Assembly (NCBI GenBank): GCA_903919535.1
Contig: CAIXIP010000330.1
Location: 1-34,718, forward strand
DNA from: an uncultured Bacteroidota bacterium
GTDB lineage: Bacteria; Bacteroidota; Bacteroidia; 2-12-FULL-35-15
Direction: 5' to 3'
DNA: 34,718 nt
The number at the start of each line of letters is the position of its first letter. Position 1 is the first letter of the stretch. Under the pieces are notes generated by a model. It ran no database searches. It worked only from the letters and a program-made list of their open reading frames with translations, and was not told the DNA's origin. Made by a program: the position numbers and the translations under genes. This document shows positions 17,414-25,199 of the stretch, piece by piece.

Positions 17414-17495
17414 TGCTCGGGAGGAGATTCGAACTCCCACGTCTTTCGACATACGCCCCTCAAGCGTACACGTCTGCCAGTTTCGCCACCCGAGC
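17414..17495 (-). tRNA. tRNA-Leu (anticodon GAG)
   Basis: On the minus strand an 82-base cloverleaf folds with a 7-base acceptor stem (GCTCGGG/CCCGAGC, discriminator A) and an anticodon stem TACGC/GCGTA enclosing TTGAGGG, so the anticodon is GAG, reading CUC and CUU. It has a long variable arm (TGTC GAAA GACG type), as class II leucine tRNAs do, and a TTCGAAT T-loop. The 3' CCA is not encoded. It has its own promoter just upstream and ends at the shared terminator. Confidence 0.95.
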
Positions 17496-17501
17496 ATGAT
17501 G

Positions 17502-17534
17502 CAAAGGTAGAATATTTATGGCAAAACTGACAAA
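17502..17534 (-). promoter_or_regulatory. Complete Bacteroidota promoter for tRNA-Leu
   Basis: On the minus strand, TTTG (17534-17531), a 21-base spacer and TACCTTTG (17509-17502) match the TTTG-N(17-23)-TAnnTTTG consensus. Transcription would start at about 17495-17498, essentially at the mature 5' end of the tRNA. The -33 element almost touches the stop codon of the Spy-like gene. Confidence 0.65.
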
Positions 17535-17536
17535 AA

Positions 17537-18055
17537 TTATTCCTTTGATGGCGGCTGCTTGCGATCTTTTAATTCATTTAATAAAAACCGTTTGAATTCC
17601 TCATCAGCCCGATAAAGTTTGGCTACTTTTTTTATCGGCAACACAGCTTTAAATTTTGAATTATACTCTTTTTGAAGATCCAATTCCTTTTGCCTGAAAG
17701 CCATTTCATTATCTACCAATTGTTCAATATCTTTGTCAGACATACCTTCCAGATTTTCTTTCGCATTTTTCATATCTTCCCTTCTTTTGCTTCTCAATTC
17801 CTTAAGTTTATCATCATACTGATTGTAAACAGGCCAGAATTTTTGTGCTTCTTCAGCTGTAAGGTCCAATTTCTTGGTTAAAAAGCCAACTTTTTGTGCT
17901 TCTATATTTTCTCTTTTTTCCTTTTGATGATGATCTTTTGGTGGTGGAGGTCCATCGGGTCCACCAGGAGGAGGAGGTTGTGCGATTGTAATATTACTTA
18001 CAATAAAAAATACTAATAAAATTAGCACTTTTGGGATGTTGTTTTTTCTTTTCAT
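17537..18055 (-). CDS. Spy/CpxP-like periplasmic protein
   Basis: 172 residues: a signal peptide (KVLILLVFFIVSNITIAQ), then a Pro/Gly/Asp-rich low-complexity linker (PPPPGGPDGPPPPKDHHQ), then a long charged helical domain. LTAEEAQKFWPVYNQYDDKL near residue 70 is the recurring LTxxQ-like feature of periplasmic Spy/CpxP-type stress proteins in Bacteroidota. A second helical segment (EMAFRQKELDLQKEY) suggests an alpha-hairpin cradle. It lies 12 bases after the anti-sigma-like gene in an ECF sigma operon, which fits an envelope-stress chaperone or sensor. Homology to true Spy is by pattern only; chaperone activity is inferred. Confidence 0.7.
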   Translation of the reverse strand: MKRKNNIPKVLILLVFFIVSNITIAQPPPPGGPDGPPPPKDHHQKEKRENIEAQKVGFLTKKLDLTAEEAQKFWPVYNQYDDKLKELRSKRREDMKNAKENLEGMSDKDIEQLVDNEMAFRQKELDLQKEYNSKFKAVLPIKKVAKLYRADEEFKRFLLNELKDRKQPPSKE

Positions 18056-18067
18056 GATTTCTATTTT

Positions 18068-18652
18068 TTAATTTAAAATACTTTCGTCAATATTGTTTTC
18101 TATTAAATAATTTTCGATACCTGTATTTTGTTCCGGTTTTATTTCATTTTCTGAATTAGTACTTGAAACAATAACATCAATGATTGTGGATTCATCAATC
18201 AGATAAAGTTGCTCTTCATCTGATAATTGGTATTCTATTTTTGTACTTGATACTTTACTTTGTTTTTCAATGTAGTTAACACCAGCACCAGCAATTAACA
18301 ATGTTGTTAAAACAGGGATCGCAAAATTTGGCTTGATAAGTAAAATCAACCATTCAAAAATGCTTGTTTTTAAGGGTTTGTTATTAACGATATCTTGAAT
18401 TCTCGATGGAAATTCATCAAAATAATTGCTAGGGACTTCGAAAGGAATATATAAAGGGATGTTGCTTAAAATAGGTGCTTCAGATTTTATTTCTTCAAGG
18501 TTAGAAATTCGATTTTCTAATTTGGAAGCGAAGTAATCAAAGTAATCATTATCAGCTTTAAAAGGAGTTGTTTTATCCAATTTGGATAGGTGAGAAGCTA
18601 TCTCATTTAAATCGTCATCTTCAAAGTTTGATATGTTGTTTTTTGTATTCAT
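18068..18652 (-). CDS. Probable membrane anti-sigma factor
   Basis: 194 residues with one predicted transmembrane helix (FAIPVLTTLLIAGAGVNYI, about residues 110-128) and an acidic C-terminal part outside. The N-terminal cytoplasmic part has a duplicated motif: PFKADNDYFDYFASKLENRI and PFEVPSNYFDEFPSRIQDIV. I recognise this P-F-x-x-P-x-x-Y-F pattern from proteins encoded next to ECF sigma factors in Bacteroidota. The gene starts 32 bases after the sigma gene stop. No zinc-binding HxxxCxxC anti-sigma motif is present, so the assignment rests on topology, the repeated motif and position. Confidence 0.65.
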   Translation of the reverse strand: MNTKNNISNFEDDDLNEIASHLSKLDKTTPFKADNDYFDYFASKLENRISNLEEIKSEAPILSNIPLYIPFEVPSNYFDEFPSRIQDIVNNKPLKTSIFEWLILLIKPNFAIPVLTTLLIAGAGVNYIEKQSKVSSTKIEYQLSDEEQLYLIDESTIIDVIVSSTNSENEIKPEQNTGIENYLIENNIDESILN

Positions 18653-18684
18653 TCTGTTCTTCGATACAGTTTTTTGAAAAAGGT

Positions 18685-19230
18685 TTAATGCTTAGTTAAA
18701 TAATTTTCTACTTTCTTTACTGCGTGGTGGTAGGAAGCTTTTAAGGCTCCCACTGAAGTATCCAATATCTGACTCATCACTTCATATTTTATATTGTCAA
18801 AATACTTCATATTGAAAACAATGCGTTGCTTGTCCGGTAAGGTTAATATCGCTTTTTGAAGTTTGGCTTGGATCTCATCAGCTTTATAATAACTATCACT
18901 TTCGAGATTATTTGCTAAAAAAGAAGAAACATCATCCAAAGGAATACCGGCACGTTTTTTCTTTTGATTTAAGAAGTTGATCGATTCATTGGTAGCAATT
19001 CGATAAAGCCATGTGTATAGCTGAGATTCGGCTTTAAAACCTTCGAGGTTTTTCCAAACCTTAATAAACACATTCTGAAGTACATCATCTGTGTCCTCAT
19101 GATCAAGAAGGATTTTACGGATATGCCAATACAATCGTTTTTGATATTGACGAACTAACAGGTTAAACGCATAATTTCGCGTTTCGGGATGAAGAAATTG
19201 TTCTAAGAGTTCTTTGTCGGATAAATCCAT
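18685..19230 (-). CDS. RNA polymerase ECF-type sigma-70 factor
   Basis: 181 residues with the two expected domains. Region 2 is at about residues 22-90 (TDDVLQNVFIKVWKNLEGF, then LYTWLYRIATNESINFL), binding core polymerase and melting the -10. Region 4 is at about 125-178 (LPDKQRIVFNMKYFDNIKYE, then LDTSVGALKASYHHAVKKVE), an HTH that reads the -35. No extra domains are present. It leads a three-gene set with a membrane anti-sigma-like and a Spy-like protein, so it probably responds to an envelope signal. It lies 56 bases after the transketolase C-subunit stop; I find no TAnnTTTG in that gap, so it may be autoregulated from a non-housekeeping promoter or read through from upstream. Confidence 0.92.
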   Translation of the reverse strand: MDLSDKELLEQFLHPETRNYAFNLLVRQYQKRLYWHIRKILLDHEDTDDVLQNVFIKVWKNLEGFKAESQLYTWLYRIATNESINFLNQKKKRAGIPLDDVSSFLANNLESDSYYKADEIQAKLQKAILTLPDKQRIVFNMKYFDNIKYEVMSQILDTSVGALKASYHHAVKKVENYLTKH

Positions 19231-19286
19231 ATAAGCGTTCTGTTTATCAAAAATCGCTAAAATTTATCCTTCAAAAGAATAATCTA

Positions 19287-20243
19287 TTAGCTTTTACGTG
19301 CGATAACTTTTTTTACAGCTTCAACAATATTAACGGCATCTAAGCCATATTTAGTCATTAATTGGTCTGGAGTTCCACTTTCTCCAAAGCTGTCATTTAC
19401 AGCAACCATTTCAATTGGTGTTGGTAATTCACGAGCAAGAAGTTGGGCTATACTATCGCCTAAGCCACCATTCATTTGATGTTCTTCAGCTGTAACTACA
19501 CAACGAGTCTTTTTTGCTGAAGCTATGACTGCTGAATTATCCAAAGGTTTAATGGTATGAATATTTATAATTTCTGCATTGATTCCCATGGCAGCTAATT
19601 GCTCCCCAGCTTCAATTGCTTTCCAAACTAAATGCCCTGTTGCAAAAATGCTAACATCAGCCCCTTCATTTAGCATCACAGCTTTTCCGATCTCAAAATG
19701 TTGATCAGCAGGAGTGAAATTTGGTACAGATGGTCTACCAAAACGCAAGTAAACTGGTCCTTCATAATTTGCAATAGCAATAGTAGCTGCTTTAGTTTGG
19801 TTATAATCGCAAGGGTTTATAACAACCATTCCGGGTAACATCTTCATTAATCCAAGGTCTTCCAAAATCTGATGTGTTGCTCCATCTTCTCCTAATGTCA
19901 AACCTGCATGAGAAGCACATATCTTAACGTTTTTTCCTGAATATGCTACAGACTGACGGATTTGGTCATAAACTCGTCCAGTAGAGAAATTAGCAAATGT
20001 TCCAGTAAAGGGGATTTTTCCTCCAATAGTCAAACCTGCTGCAATACCAATCATATTTGCCTCAGCAATACCTATTTGAAAAAATCTTTCAGGATGATCT
20101 TTTGCAAATGCATCCATTTTTAACGAGCCGGTAAGATCGGCACATAATGCAACCACATTTGGGTTTGACTTCCCTAATTCAGATAATCCTGCTCCAAATC
20201 CCGAACGGGTGTCTTTTTTTTCAGTGTAAGTAAATTTTTTCAT
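19287..20243 (-). CDS. tkt: Transketolase, C-terminal subunit
   Basis: 318 residues carrying the pyrimidine-binding and C-terminal domains of transketolase. The TPP-activating glutamate lies in GIAEANMIGIAAGL near residue 80, followed by FSTGRVYDQIRQSVAYSG, SHAGLTLGEDGATHQ and a C-terminal domain (VVTAEEHQMNGGLGDS). With the N-terminal subunit it forms a split transketolase that moves two-carbon units in the non-oxidative pentose phosphate pathway. The split form is common in Bacteroidota and archaea. Normally the two halves are adjacent; here a vWA-domain gene separates them. The gap to that gene is 50 bases. Confidence 0.93.
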   Translation of the reverse strand: MKKFTYTEKKDTRSGFGAGLSELGKSNPNVVALCADLTGSLKMDAFAKDHPERFFQIGIAEANMIGIAAGLTIGGKIPFTGTFANFSTGRVYDQIRQSVAYSGKNVKICASHAGLTLGEDGATHQILEDLGLMKMLPGMVVINPCDYNQTKAATIAIANYEGPVYLRFGRPSVPNFTPADQHFEIGKAVMLNEGADVSIFATGHLVWKAIEAGEQLAAMGINAEIINIHTIKPLDNSAVIASAKKTRCVVTAEEHQMNGGLGDSIAQLLARELPTPIEMVAVNDSFGESGTPDQLMTKYGLDAVNIVEAVKKVIARKS

Positions 20244-20293
20244 ATTAAAGTTGTGGTAAAGATTATGTTATTTAAGTATTTGATTATTAGATT

Positions 20294-21700
20294 TTAGTAT
20301 AATTTAACTGAGGTAGAGATTCCTGACTCAATTTTAAAAAATTTTTCAATTGTATAAATAGATTCTTTGGCATTTTTAGGGCGAAATTCAACTCGATATC
20401 TTCCCGGTTGTAATATCAAAGTTTCTTGAATCAACTTGTTGTTTAGATTACAAACCCAAACCATTTTATTGTTTTCTTCAACAAAAACACTTCCGGGGCC
20501 TTCACTTGGTTTTGCAATTGATACACTTCCCGATTGAGGTATTTCAATTGTTGTGGTTTTACTTTGTGCTACATCTACTTTGTTTATTTTGGTTCTTGGC
20601 AATGTTAAAACTTCCAGATCGTACTTCCCAACAATGAATTTTTCGGTAGTGTTAAAGCTTTGAATGTGAAGTGTTTGCATCTCTCCATTTTTACGGATGA
20701 TACAAGTAGGATTTACATTGCCGGACATTTTTAAACTAATATATCCTTGAGGAGCATCAATGGCAATAATGTTATGTTTTCCTGCAACCAATTCAATTCC
20801 CTTTTTCTCTACTGGAGGGATCGTATGAACTACCATTTTATAGGTTCCAATCGGATCGAGAATAATTGTATCGGGTACGCCTTTATTGTTGATGGTGTGG
20901 ATGTAATTATACCTGATAGCCCCAGATTGTTCATCGTAAAAGGTCATGTTTACATCCGTTTCGGTTGGTCTGCCAACTTGGTCATTTAAGTTAACCTGAA
21001 CCGTAGTATTATTAAGTGCTTGAGAAATAACAATGTTTAAAATATTCTTGAAATTAGATTCACTGGAAGCATCATAAAATTTTCCGATACAGCCAAAACT
21101 GTTCATGTAATTTTGGTCGAGTCCGATTCCGATGATAAAAGGCTTAAGAATAATACCCTTCTTTTGCAATGCAAGTGATACAGCACATGGGTCGCCATCA
21201 CATTCCTCAATTCCGTCAGTAATTAAAATGATGATGTTTCTGACATTCGCATTTGAGGAAGTAGGAAAGTCGCCTCCGCATTGCTCAAGCGTATAAGCAA
21301 TTGGTGTTGTTCCTTTCGGAACAATTTGTTTTAATTTGTTTTTTATTGCTGTAACGTTGCTTCTCCCAAATGGGACTTCTAATTTTGTATCCTGACAATT
21401 TCTCTCAGGTCTCAATCCATATTGGTGACCATAAGCACGGAAAGCGATTTCAAGGTTATTTACATCTTTAATGCTATCTAAAAACTCAGTAAGCATTTTT
21501 TTTGCAATATCCATTTTCATTCCACTTTGCCATTGCCCGAACATGCTGAAGGAAGCGTCAAAAACAAATTCAATGCGAGTAAGTGGTTTTGATTGCTGAG
21601 AGAATAAGTTTAAAGACAAAAAGTTTAAACTCAAAAGTATAATAATACATTTTTGAGTGAGTTTTGAATAATGGCTTGAAAAAGAACCTTTCAACTTCAT
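20294..21700 (-). CDS. Secreted von Willebrand factor A (vWA) domain protein
   Basis: The ATG at 21700 (MKLKGSFSSHYSK) is preferred over the track's 21736, since it gives a shorter signal peptide region before the hydrophobic core that ends LFSQQ. The vWA domain (about residues 38-230) has an intact metal-ion adhesion site: DASFS (DxSxS), the Thr of KGTTPIAYTL and the Asp of ILITDGIEECDGD. The C-terminal half is a series of beta domains (VQVNLNDQVGRPTETDVNMT; GKYDLEVLTLP; PGRYRVEFRP) resembling carboxypeptidase-regulatory or PEGA-like modules. A vWA domain usually binds protein partners through Mg2+. The gene lies between the two halves of transketolase, although the product is exported and unlikely to be metabolic. 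Confidence 0.82.
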   Translation of the reverse strand: MKLKGSFSSHYSKLTQKCIIILLSLNFLSLNLFSQQSKPLTRIEFVFDASFSMFGQWQSGMKMDIAKKMLTEFLDSIKDVNNLEIAFRAYGHQYGLRPERNCQDTKLEVPFGRSNVTAIKNKLKQIVPKGTTPIAYTLEQCGGDFPTSSNANVRNIIILITDGIEECDGDPCAVSLALQKKGIILKPFIIGIGLDQNYMNSFGCIGKFYDASSESNFKNILNIVISQALNNTTVQVNLNDQVGRPTETDVNMTFYDEQSGAIRYNYIHTINNKGVPDTIILDPIGTYKMVVHTIPPVEKKGIELVAGKHNIIAIDAPQGYISLKMSGNVNPTCIIRKNGEMQTLHIQSFNTTEKFIVGKYDLEVLTLPRTKINKVDVAQSKTTTIEIPQSGSVSIAKPSEGPGSVFVEENNKMVWVCNLNNKLIQETLILQPGRYRVEFRPKNAKESIYTIEKFFKIESGISTSVKLY

Positions 21701-21742
21701 TTTTTTGTCTTTAAAATTGTACTTTGAGACTTGCATTTTATA

Positions 21743-22591
21743 TTAATAATCTCCAAGTGTTTCTGGGTTTTGTTTCAAAGCTTGTGCCAATTGATCATCG
21801 TTTGGAGCAACACCATGCCATTTGTGGCTTCCCATCATAAAATCAACACCATTACCCATTTCGGTTTTCATTAATATCATTACTGGCTTTCCTTTTCCGG
21901 TATGCTCTTTCGCTGTTTTCAATATAGAAAGTACGGACGAAATATCGTTTCCTTTTTCTAGATCCAAAACGTCCCATCCAAAAGCTTCGAATTTAGCACG
22001 TAAACTGCCCATTTTCAATACTTGATCTGTCGATCCATCAATTTGTTGCCCGTTCATGTCAACTGTTGCAATCAGGTTGTCAACCTTCTTAGCAGAAGCA
22101 TACATGGCAGCTTCCCATATCTGTCCTTCTTGTAATTCTCCATCACCATGCAAAACGTAAACGAGGCTGTTGTCTTTATTTAGCTTTTTTGCCAAAGCGG
22201 CCCCAATTGCATTTGACATTCCTTGTCCAAGTGAGCCTGATGCCATACGAATACCAGGCAGGCCTTCATGTGTAGTTGGGTGTCCTTGCAAACGGGTATT
22301 CAATTTTCGGAAAGTTGCAATTTCCTTAACGGGAAAATATCCTGAACGAGCTAACACACTATAAAAAACGGAAGAAAGATGTCCATTTGATAGAAAAAAC
22401 AGGTCTTCTCCATTCCCATCCATGTCAAATTTTGCTGCATTATGTTTTAAAACATCAAAATACAAGGAAACGAAATATTCGGTACATCCCAAAGATGCTC
22501 CTGGATGACCTGAATTTACCGCGTGGATCATTCTTACAATATCCCTTCGAACCTGAGGAACAACTTTTTCTAATTCTGCTACTGAAGCCAT
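21743..22591 (-). CDS. tkt: Transketolase, N-terminal (TPP-binding) subunit
   Basis: 282 residues equal to the first third of a full transketolase. Visible motifs are HAVNSGHPGASLG near residue 24, FLSNGHLSSVFYSVL, QGHPTTHEGLPGIRMASGSL, and the thiamine diphosphate/Mg motif starting GDGELQEG and ending in NGQQIDG. It requires the C-terminal subunit encoded downstream for activity. It is the first gene of the unit, facing ychF across a divergent 241-base intergenic region with a TAnnTTTG element 41 bases upstream of its ATG. Confidence 0.93.
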   Translation of the reverse strand: MASVAELEKVVPQVRRDIVRMIHAVNSGHPGASLGCTEYFVSLYFDVLKHNAAKFDMDGNGEDLFFLSNGHLSSVFYSVLARSGYFPVKEIATFRKLNTRLQGHPTTHEGLPGIRMASGSLGQGMSNAIGAALAKKLNKDNSLVYVLHGDGELQEGQIWEAAMYASAKKVDNLIATVDMNGQQIDGSTDQVLKMGSLRAKFEAFGWDVLDLEKGNDISSVLSILKTAKEHTGKGKPVMILMKTEMGNGVDFMMGSHKWHGVAPNDDQLAQALKQNPETLGDY

Positions 22592-22631
22592 TTTATATTA
22601 AAATTTTAAGATTGGTTTATTTTTTGTCGCT

Positions 22632-22639
22632 CAAAAGTA
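22632..22639 (-). promoter_or_regulatory. Candidate -7 element for the transketolase operon
   Basis: Minus-strand TACTTTTG matches TAnnTTTG, about 41 bases upstream of the transketolase N-subunit ATG. No convincing TTTG lies at -33. The direct repeats at 22662-22695 lie upstream of it. Confidence 0.4.
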
Positions 22640-22661
22640 CTGTTTTTTGTGGGTGAGGGAT

Positions 22662-22695
22662 ATATTGTTGAAAATAAAGCAAATATTGTTGAAAA
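22662..22695. repeat. Direct repeat ATATTGTTGAAAA x2
   Basis: Two identical 13-base copies (22662-22674 and 22683-22695) start 21 bases apart, about two DNA helical turns, between divergent tkt and ychF promoters. TGTTGAAAA read in reverse is TTTTCAACA, one base from the DnaA-box variant TTTTCCACA. Either a regulator site or a DnaA-like site is possible. Confidence 0.5.
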
Positions 22696-22743
22696 CTCAA
22701 TTAAATTAAGCTAAGCAAGCATTTAATAAATGGCTTATTTTGG

Positions 22744-22751
22744 TATCTTTG
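22744..22751 (+). promoter_or_regulatory. Candidate -7 promoter element for ychF
   Basis: TATCTTTG matches TAnnTTTG. A partial -33 (TTTA) lies 18 to 20 bases upstream. The predicted leader to the ychF ATG is about 75 bases. Confidence 0.5.
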
Positions 22752-22832
22752 CTGACTTTAATTTGTTCAATAGGCAATAGGTCTATTGGCGTGAAATGAT
22801 TATTATAACTATAAATTAATTTTTTATTTAAT

Positions 22833-23933
22833 ATGGCATTACAGTGCGGCATTGTGGGATTACCCAACGTAGGAAAATCAACTTTATTTAATTGTTTATC
22901 AAATGCAAAGGCTCAAGCAGCTAACTTTCCATTTTGCACTATCGAACCCAATGTGGGAGTGATAACTGTTCCGGATGAAAGACTTTCGGTACTCGAAAAA
23001 ATTGTAAATCCAGAAAGAGTTGTTCCAACAACAGTTGAAATTGTGGACATAGCAGGATTGGTAAAAGGAGCAAGCAAAGGTGAAGGGTTAGGGAATAAAT
23101 TTTTAGCAAATATTCGTGAAACGAATGCAATTATTCATGTTTTACGATGTTTCGATGATGACAATGTAATTCATGTTGATGGTTCGATAAATCCAATCAG
23201 AGATAAGGAAATTATAGATACGGAGTTGCAGCTGAAAGATTTGGAAACAGTTGATGCTAAATTGAAACGTGTTGAAAAACAGGCGAAAACAGGTAATGAT
23301 AAAGATGCGAAGAAAGCATATGATGTGTTGTTGAATTTAAAAACGTTGCTGGAGCAAGGAAAATCAGCACGTGCAGCCAATCTTTCTGAAATGGATATGA
23401 TCCATGTAGCTGATTGTTGTTTATTAACAATCAAGCCTGTATTGTATGTTTGTAATGTTGATGAAGCTTCGGTTTTAACTGGAAATAAATATGTGGAATT
23501 GGTGAGAGAAGCAGTGAAAGATGAGAATGCTGAAGTATTGATCATTACAGCGCAAATGGAAGCTGAAATAGCTTCTCTGGAAACATATGAAGAGCGTCAA
23601 ATGTTTCTTGGAGAAATGGGATTAAAAGAGCCGGGGGTTAATTTTTTAATAAAAGCAGCTTACCGTTTACTGAATTTACAAACGTATTTTACTGCGGGTG
23701 TAAAAGAAGTTCGTGCCTGGACCATAACAAAAGGGATGACAGCGCCTCAGGCAGCTAGTGTTATTCATACAGATTTCGAAAAAGGATTTATTCGTGCTGA
23801 GGTTATTAAATACAATGATTTTATCACTCTTGGATCAGAAGCAGCTTGTAAAGATGCTGGAAAAATGGGTGTTGAAGGGAAAGAATATGTAGTGAATGAC
23901 GGTGATTTGATGCATTTTAGGTTTAATGTTTAA
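22833..23933 (+). CDS. ychF: Redox-responsive ribosome-associated ATPase YchF (Obg family)
   Basis: 366 residues, the usual YchF length. The P-loop is GLPNVGKST at residues 9-17, followed by the switch region with FPFCTIEPNVG and the G3 motif DIAGLVKGASKGEG near residue 71. The NKxD specificity motif of GTPases is replaced by an N-V-D-E type (YVCNVDEAS), as known for YchF, which prefers ATP. A coiled-coil insert (LKRVEKQAKTGNDKDAKKAY) and a C-terminal TGS domain (AWTITKGMTAPQAASVIHTD) complete it. In other bacteria YchF binds ribosomes and modulates stress responses. It is transcribed divergently from the transketolase operon. Confidence 0.96.
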   Translation: MALQCGIVGLPNVGKSTLFNCLSNAKAQAANFPFCTIEPNVGVITVPDERLSVLEKIVNPERVVPTTVEIVDIAGLVKGASKGEGLGNKFLANIRETNAIIHVLRCFDDDNVIHVDGSINPIRDKEIIDTELQLKDLETVDAKLKRVEKQAKTGNDKDAKKAYDVLLNLKTLLEQGKSARAANLSEMDMIHVADCCLLTIKPVLYVCNVDEASVLTGNKYVELVREAVKDENAEVLIITAQMEAEIASLETYEERQMFLGEMGLKEPGVNFLIKAAYRLLNLQTYFTAGVKEVRAWTITKGMTAPQAASVIHTDFEKGFIRAEVIKYNDFITLGSEAACKDAGKMGVEGKEYVVNDGDLMHFRFNV

Positions 23934-23996
23934 TTTGAATATTCAACTTTGTTTGAGATACAATTTTAGTTAACGAATACGTATTTAAAATAAAAG

Positions 23997-24374
23997 ATGA
24001 GAACAACTATTTTTGAAGGTGAAAATACCATTGTCGAAAAAGAAAATGATATTTTGATCGGGATATTCAAGAAAGAATTCGTTGATCTGGAAATAGCTGA
24101 AAAATCAGTGAAAGACAGATTAAAGGTTTCTGAAGGTAAGAGTTATCCTCTTTTAATAGAAATAAAAAACGTTAAAAATTCTACTTTAGAAGCTCGTAAG
24201 TTTTTAGCATCAGAAAAAGGTTGTGAAGGAGTAAAGGCTGCAGCGATATTAGTAAATTCAAGTTTGGGAAGGATGATTGGAAACTTTTTTATCTTTTTTA
24301 ATAAGCCATTACTTCCGACAAAATTGTTTATCGATGAAAAGGAAGCTATTGAATGGTTAAAAAATTATAAGTAA
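23997..24374 (+). CDS. Small STAS/SpoIIAA-like hypothetical protein
   Basis: 125 residues without signal peptide or membrane segment. The pattern (VDLEIAEKSVKDRLKVSEG, then YPLLIEIKNVKNSTLEARKF, then AAAILVNSSLGRMIGNFFI, ending FIDEKEAIEWLKNYK) looks like the alternating alpha/beta SpoIIAA/STAS-like fold found in small cytosolic Bacteroidota proteins of unknown role. I have no residue evidence for a phosphorylation site or partner. It sits 63 bases after ychF and 7 bases before the TPR gene on the same strand, so it may be cotranscribed with the genes leading to parE-parC. Confidence 0.6.
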   Translation: MRTTIFEGENTIVEKENDILIGIFKKEFVDLEIAEKSVKDRLKVSEGKSYPLLIEIKNVKNSTLEARKFLASEKGCEGVKAAAILVNSSLGRMIGNFFIFFNKPLLPTKLFIDEKEAIEWLKNYK

Positions 24375-24381
24375 AACCGAA

Positions 24382-25188
24382 ATGATAGTTATAAATAAAA
24401 TAGGTGTAACAGTTGTTCTTTTTTTTATTTGTATTTCATTTTCAGTATTTGGGCAAAAAAATAAATCCTTTACTACAACCGTAAAGGGTATCAATGATAA
24501 GGTTGATTCTTTGCCATGTTTTATTTATGAAAAGGTTGACCTAGATACATTCTTATTGAACAACCAAATAATTCCACTCCAGGAAGAGGTATGGGGAATC
24601 AATGTATATGTGTATTTGACCTTTTATGTTGATTCAGTCGGAAAGCCTAATCAGATAAAAATTTTTAAAGTTGATGTGAAAATAAATGAACTTACACAGC
24701 TAAATAATTATGATCATGCCGACACAATGAAGGTCTACTATAGTAAAGAAAGCGCCAGACTAATTGCCTTAACTGAGGGTATGTGGCTTGTAGGTCCATC
24801 AAATTACAAAAACAAATTAAATATTATAATTCCATTTCGAACGGAAGCATATTATGATAAAAACAGAAAGGCACTTCAACCGAATCATAATGTTTCTGGT
24901 AACATACGATACGAAACTGTTTATCAAGGGGATGTAAAAACATCAAAAAATATATATAAATACTATGATTTTGGGGTGGAAAAATTAAATCAGAATAAAT
25001 TAGTAATTGCACAGAGGTATTTTGAACAAGCCTTAAAAGTAAAAAAGGATGATATTGATGCTCTTTATAATTTAGGAATTTGTTTTTTCAAGGAAAACAA
25101 AAAAAATAAAGCTTGTGATAATTGGATTTTAGGTTGGCAATTAGGTGATAAGGGAGCACAAGAACTATTAGAAAAATATTGTAAATGA
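24382..25188 (+). CDS. Secreted TonB-CTD-like/TPR protein
   Basis: 268 residues. The N-terminus is a signal peptide (VVLFFICISFSVFGQ). Residues about 70-155 (VYVYLTFYVDSVGKPNQIKI, then ARLIALTEGMWLVGPSNYK) follow the TonB C-terminal-domain pattern common in Bacteroidota: a beta hairpin, then the 'L...GM-W-x-P' helix. The last ~65 residues are TPR-like (YYDFGVEKLNQNKLVIAQRY, then ALYNLGICFFKENKKNKACD). It lacks the Pro-rich spacer of a classical TonB, so it is more likely a periplasmic protein-protein adaptor than an energy transducer. It ends 11 bases before parE, suggesting shared transcription. Confidence 0.65.
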   Translation: MIVINKIGVTVVLFFICISFSVFGQKNKSFTTTVKGINDKVDSLPCFIYEKVDLDTFLLNNQIIPLQEEVWGINVYVYLTFYVDSVGKPNQIKIFKVDVKINELTQLNNYDHADTMKVYYSKESARLIALTEGMWLVGPSNYKNKLNIIIPFRTEAYYDKNRKALQPNHNVSGNIRYETVYQGDVKTSKNIYKYYDFGVEKLNQNKLVIAQRYFEQALKVKKDDIDALYNLGICFFKENKKNKACDNWILGWQLGDKGAQELLEKYCK

Positions 25189-25199
25189 TTTAATAAAAA

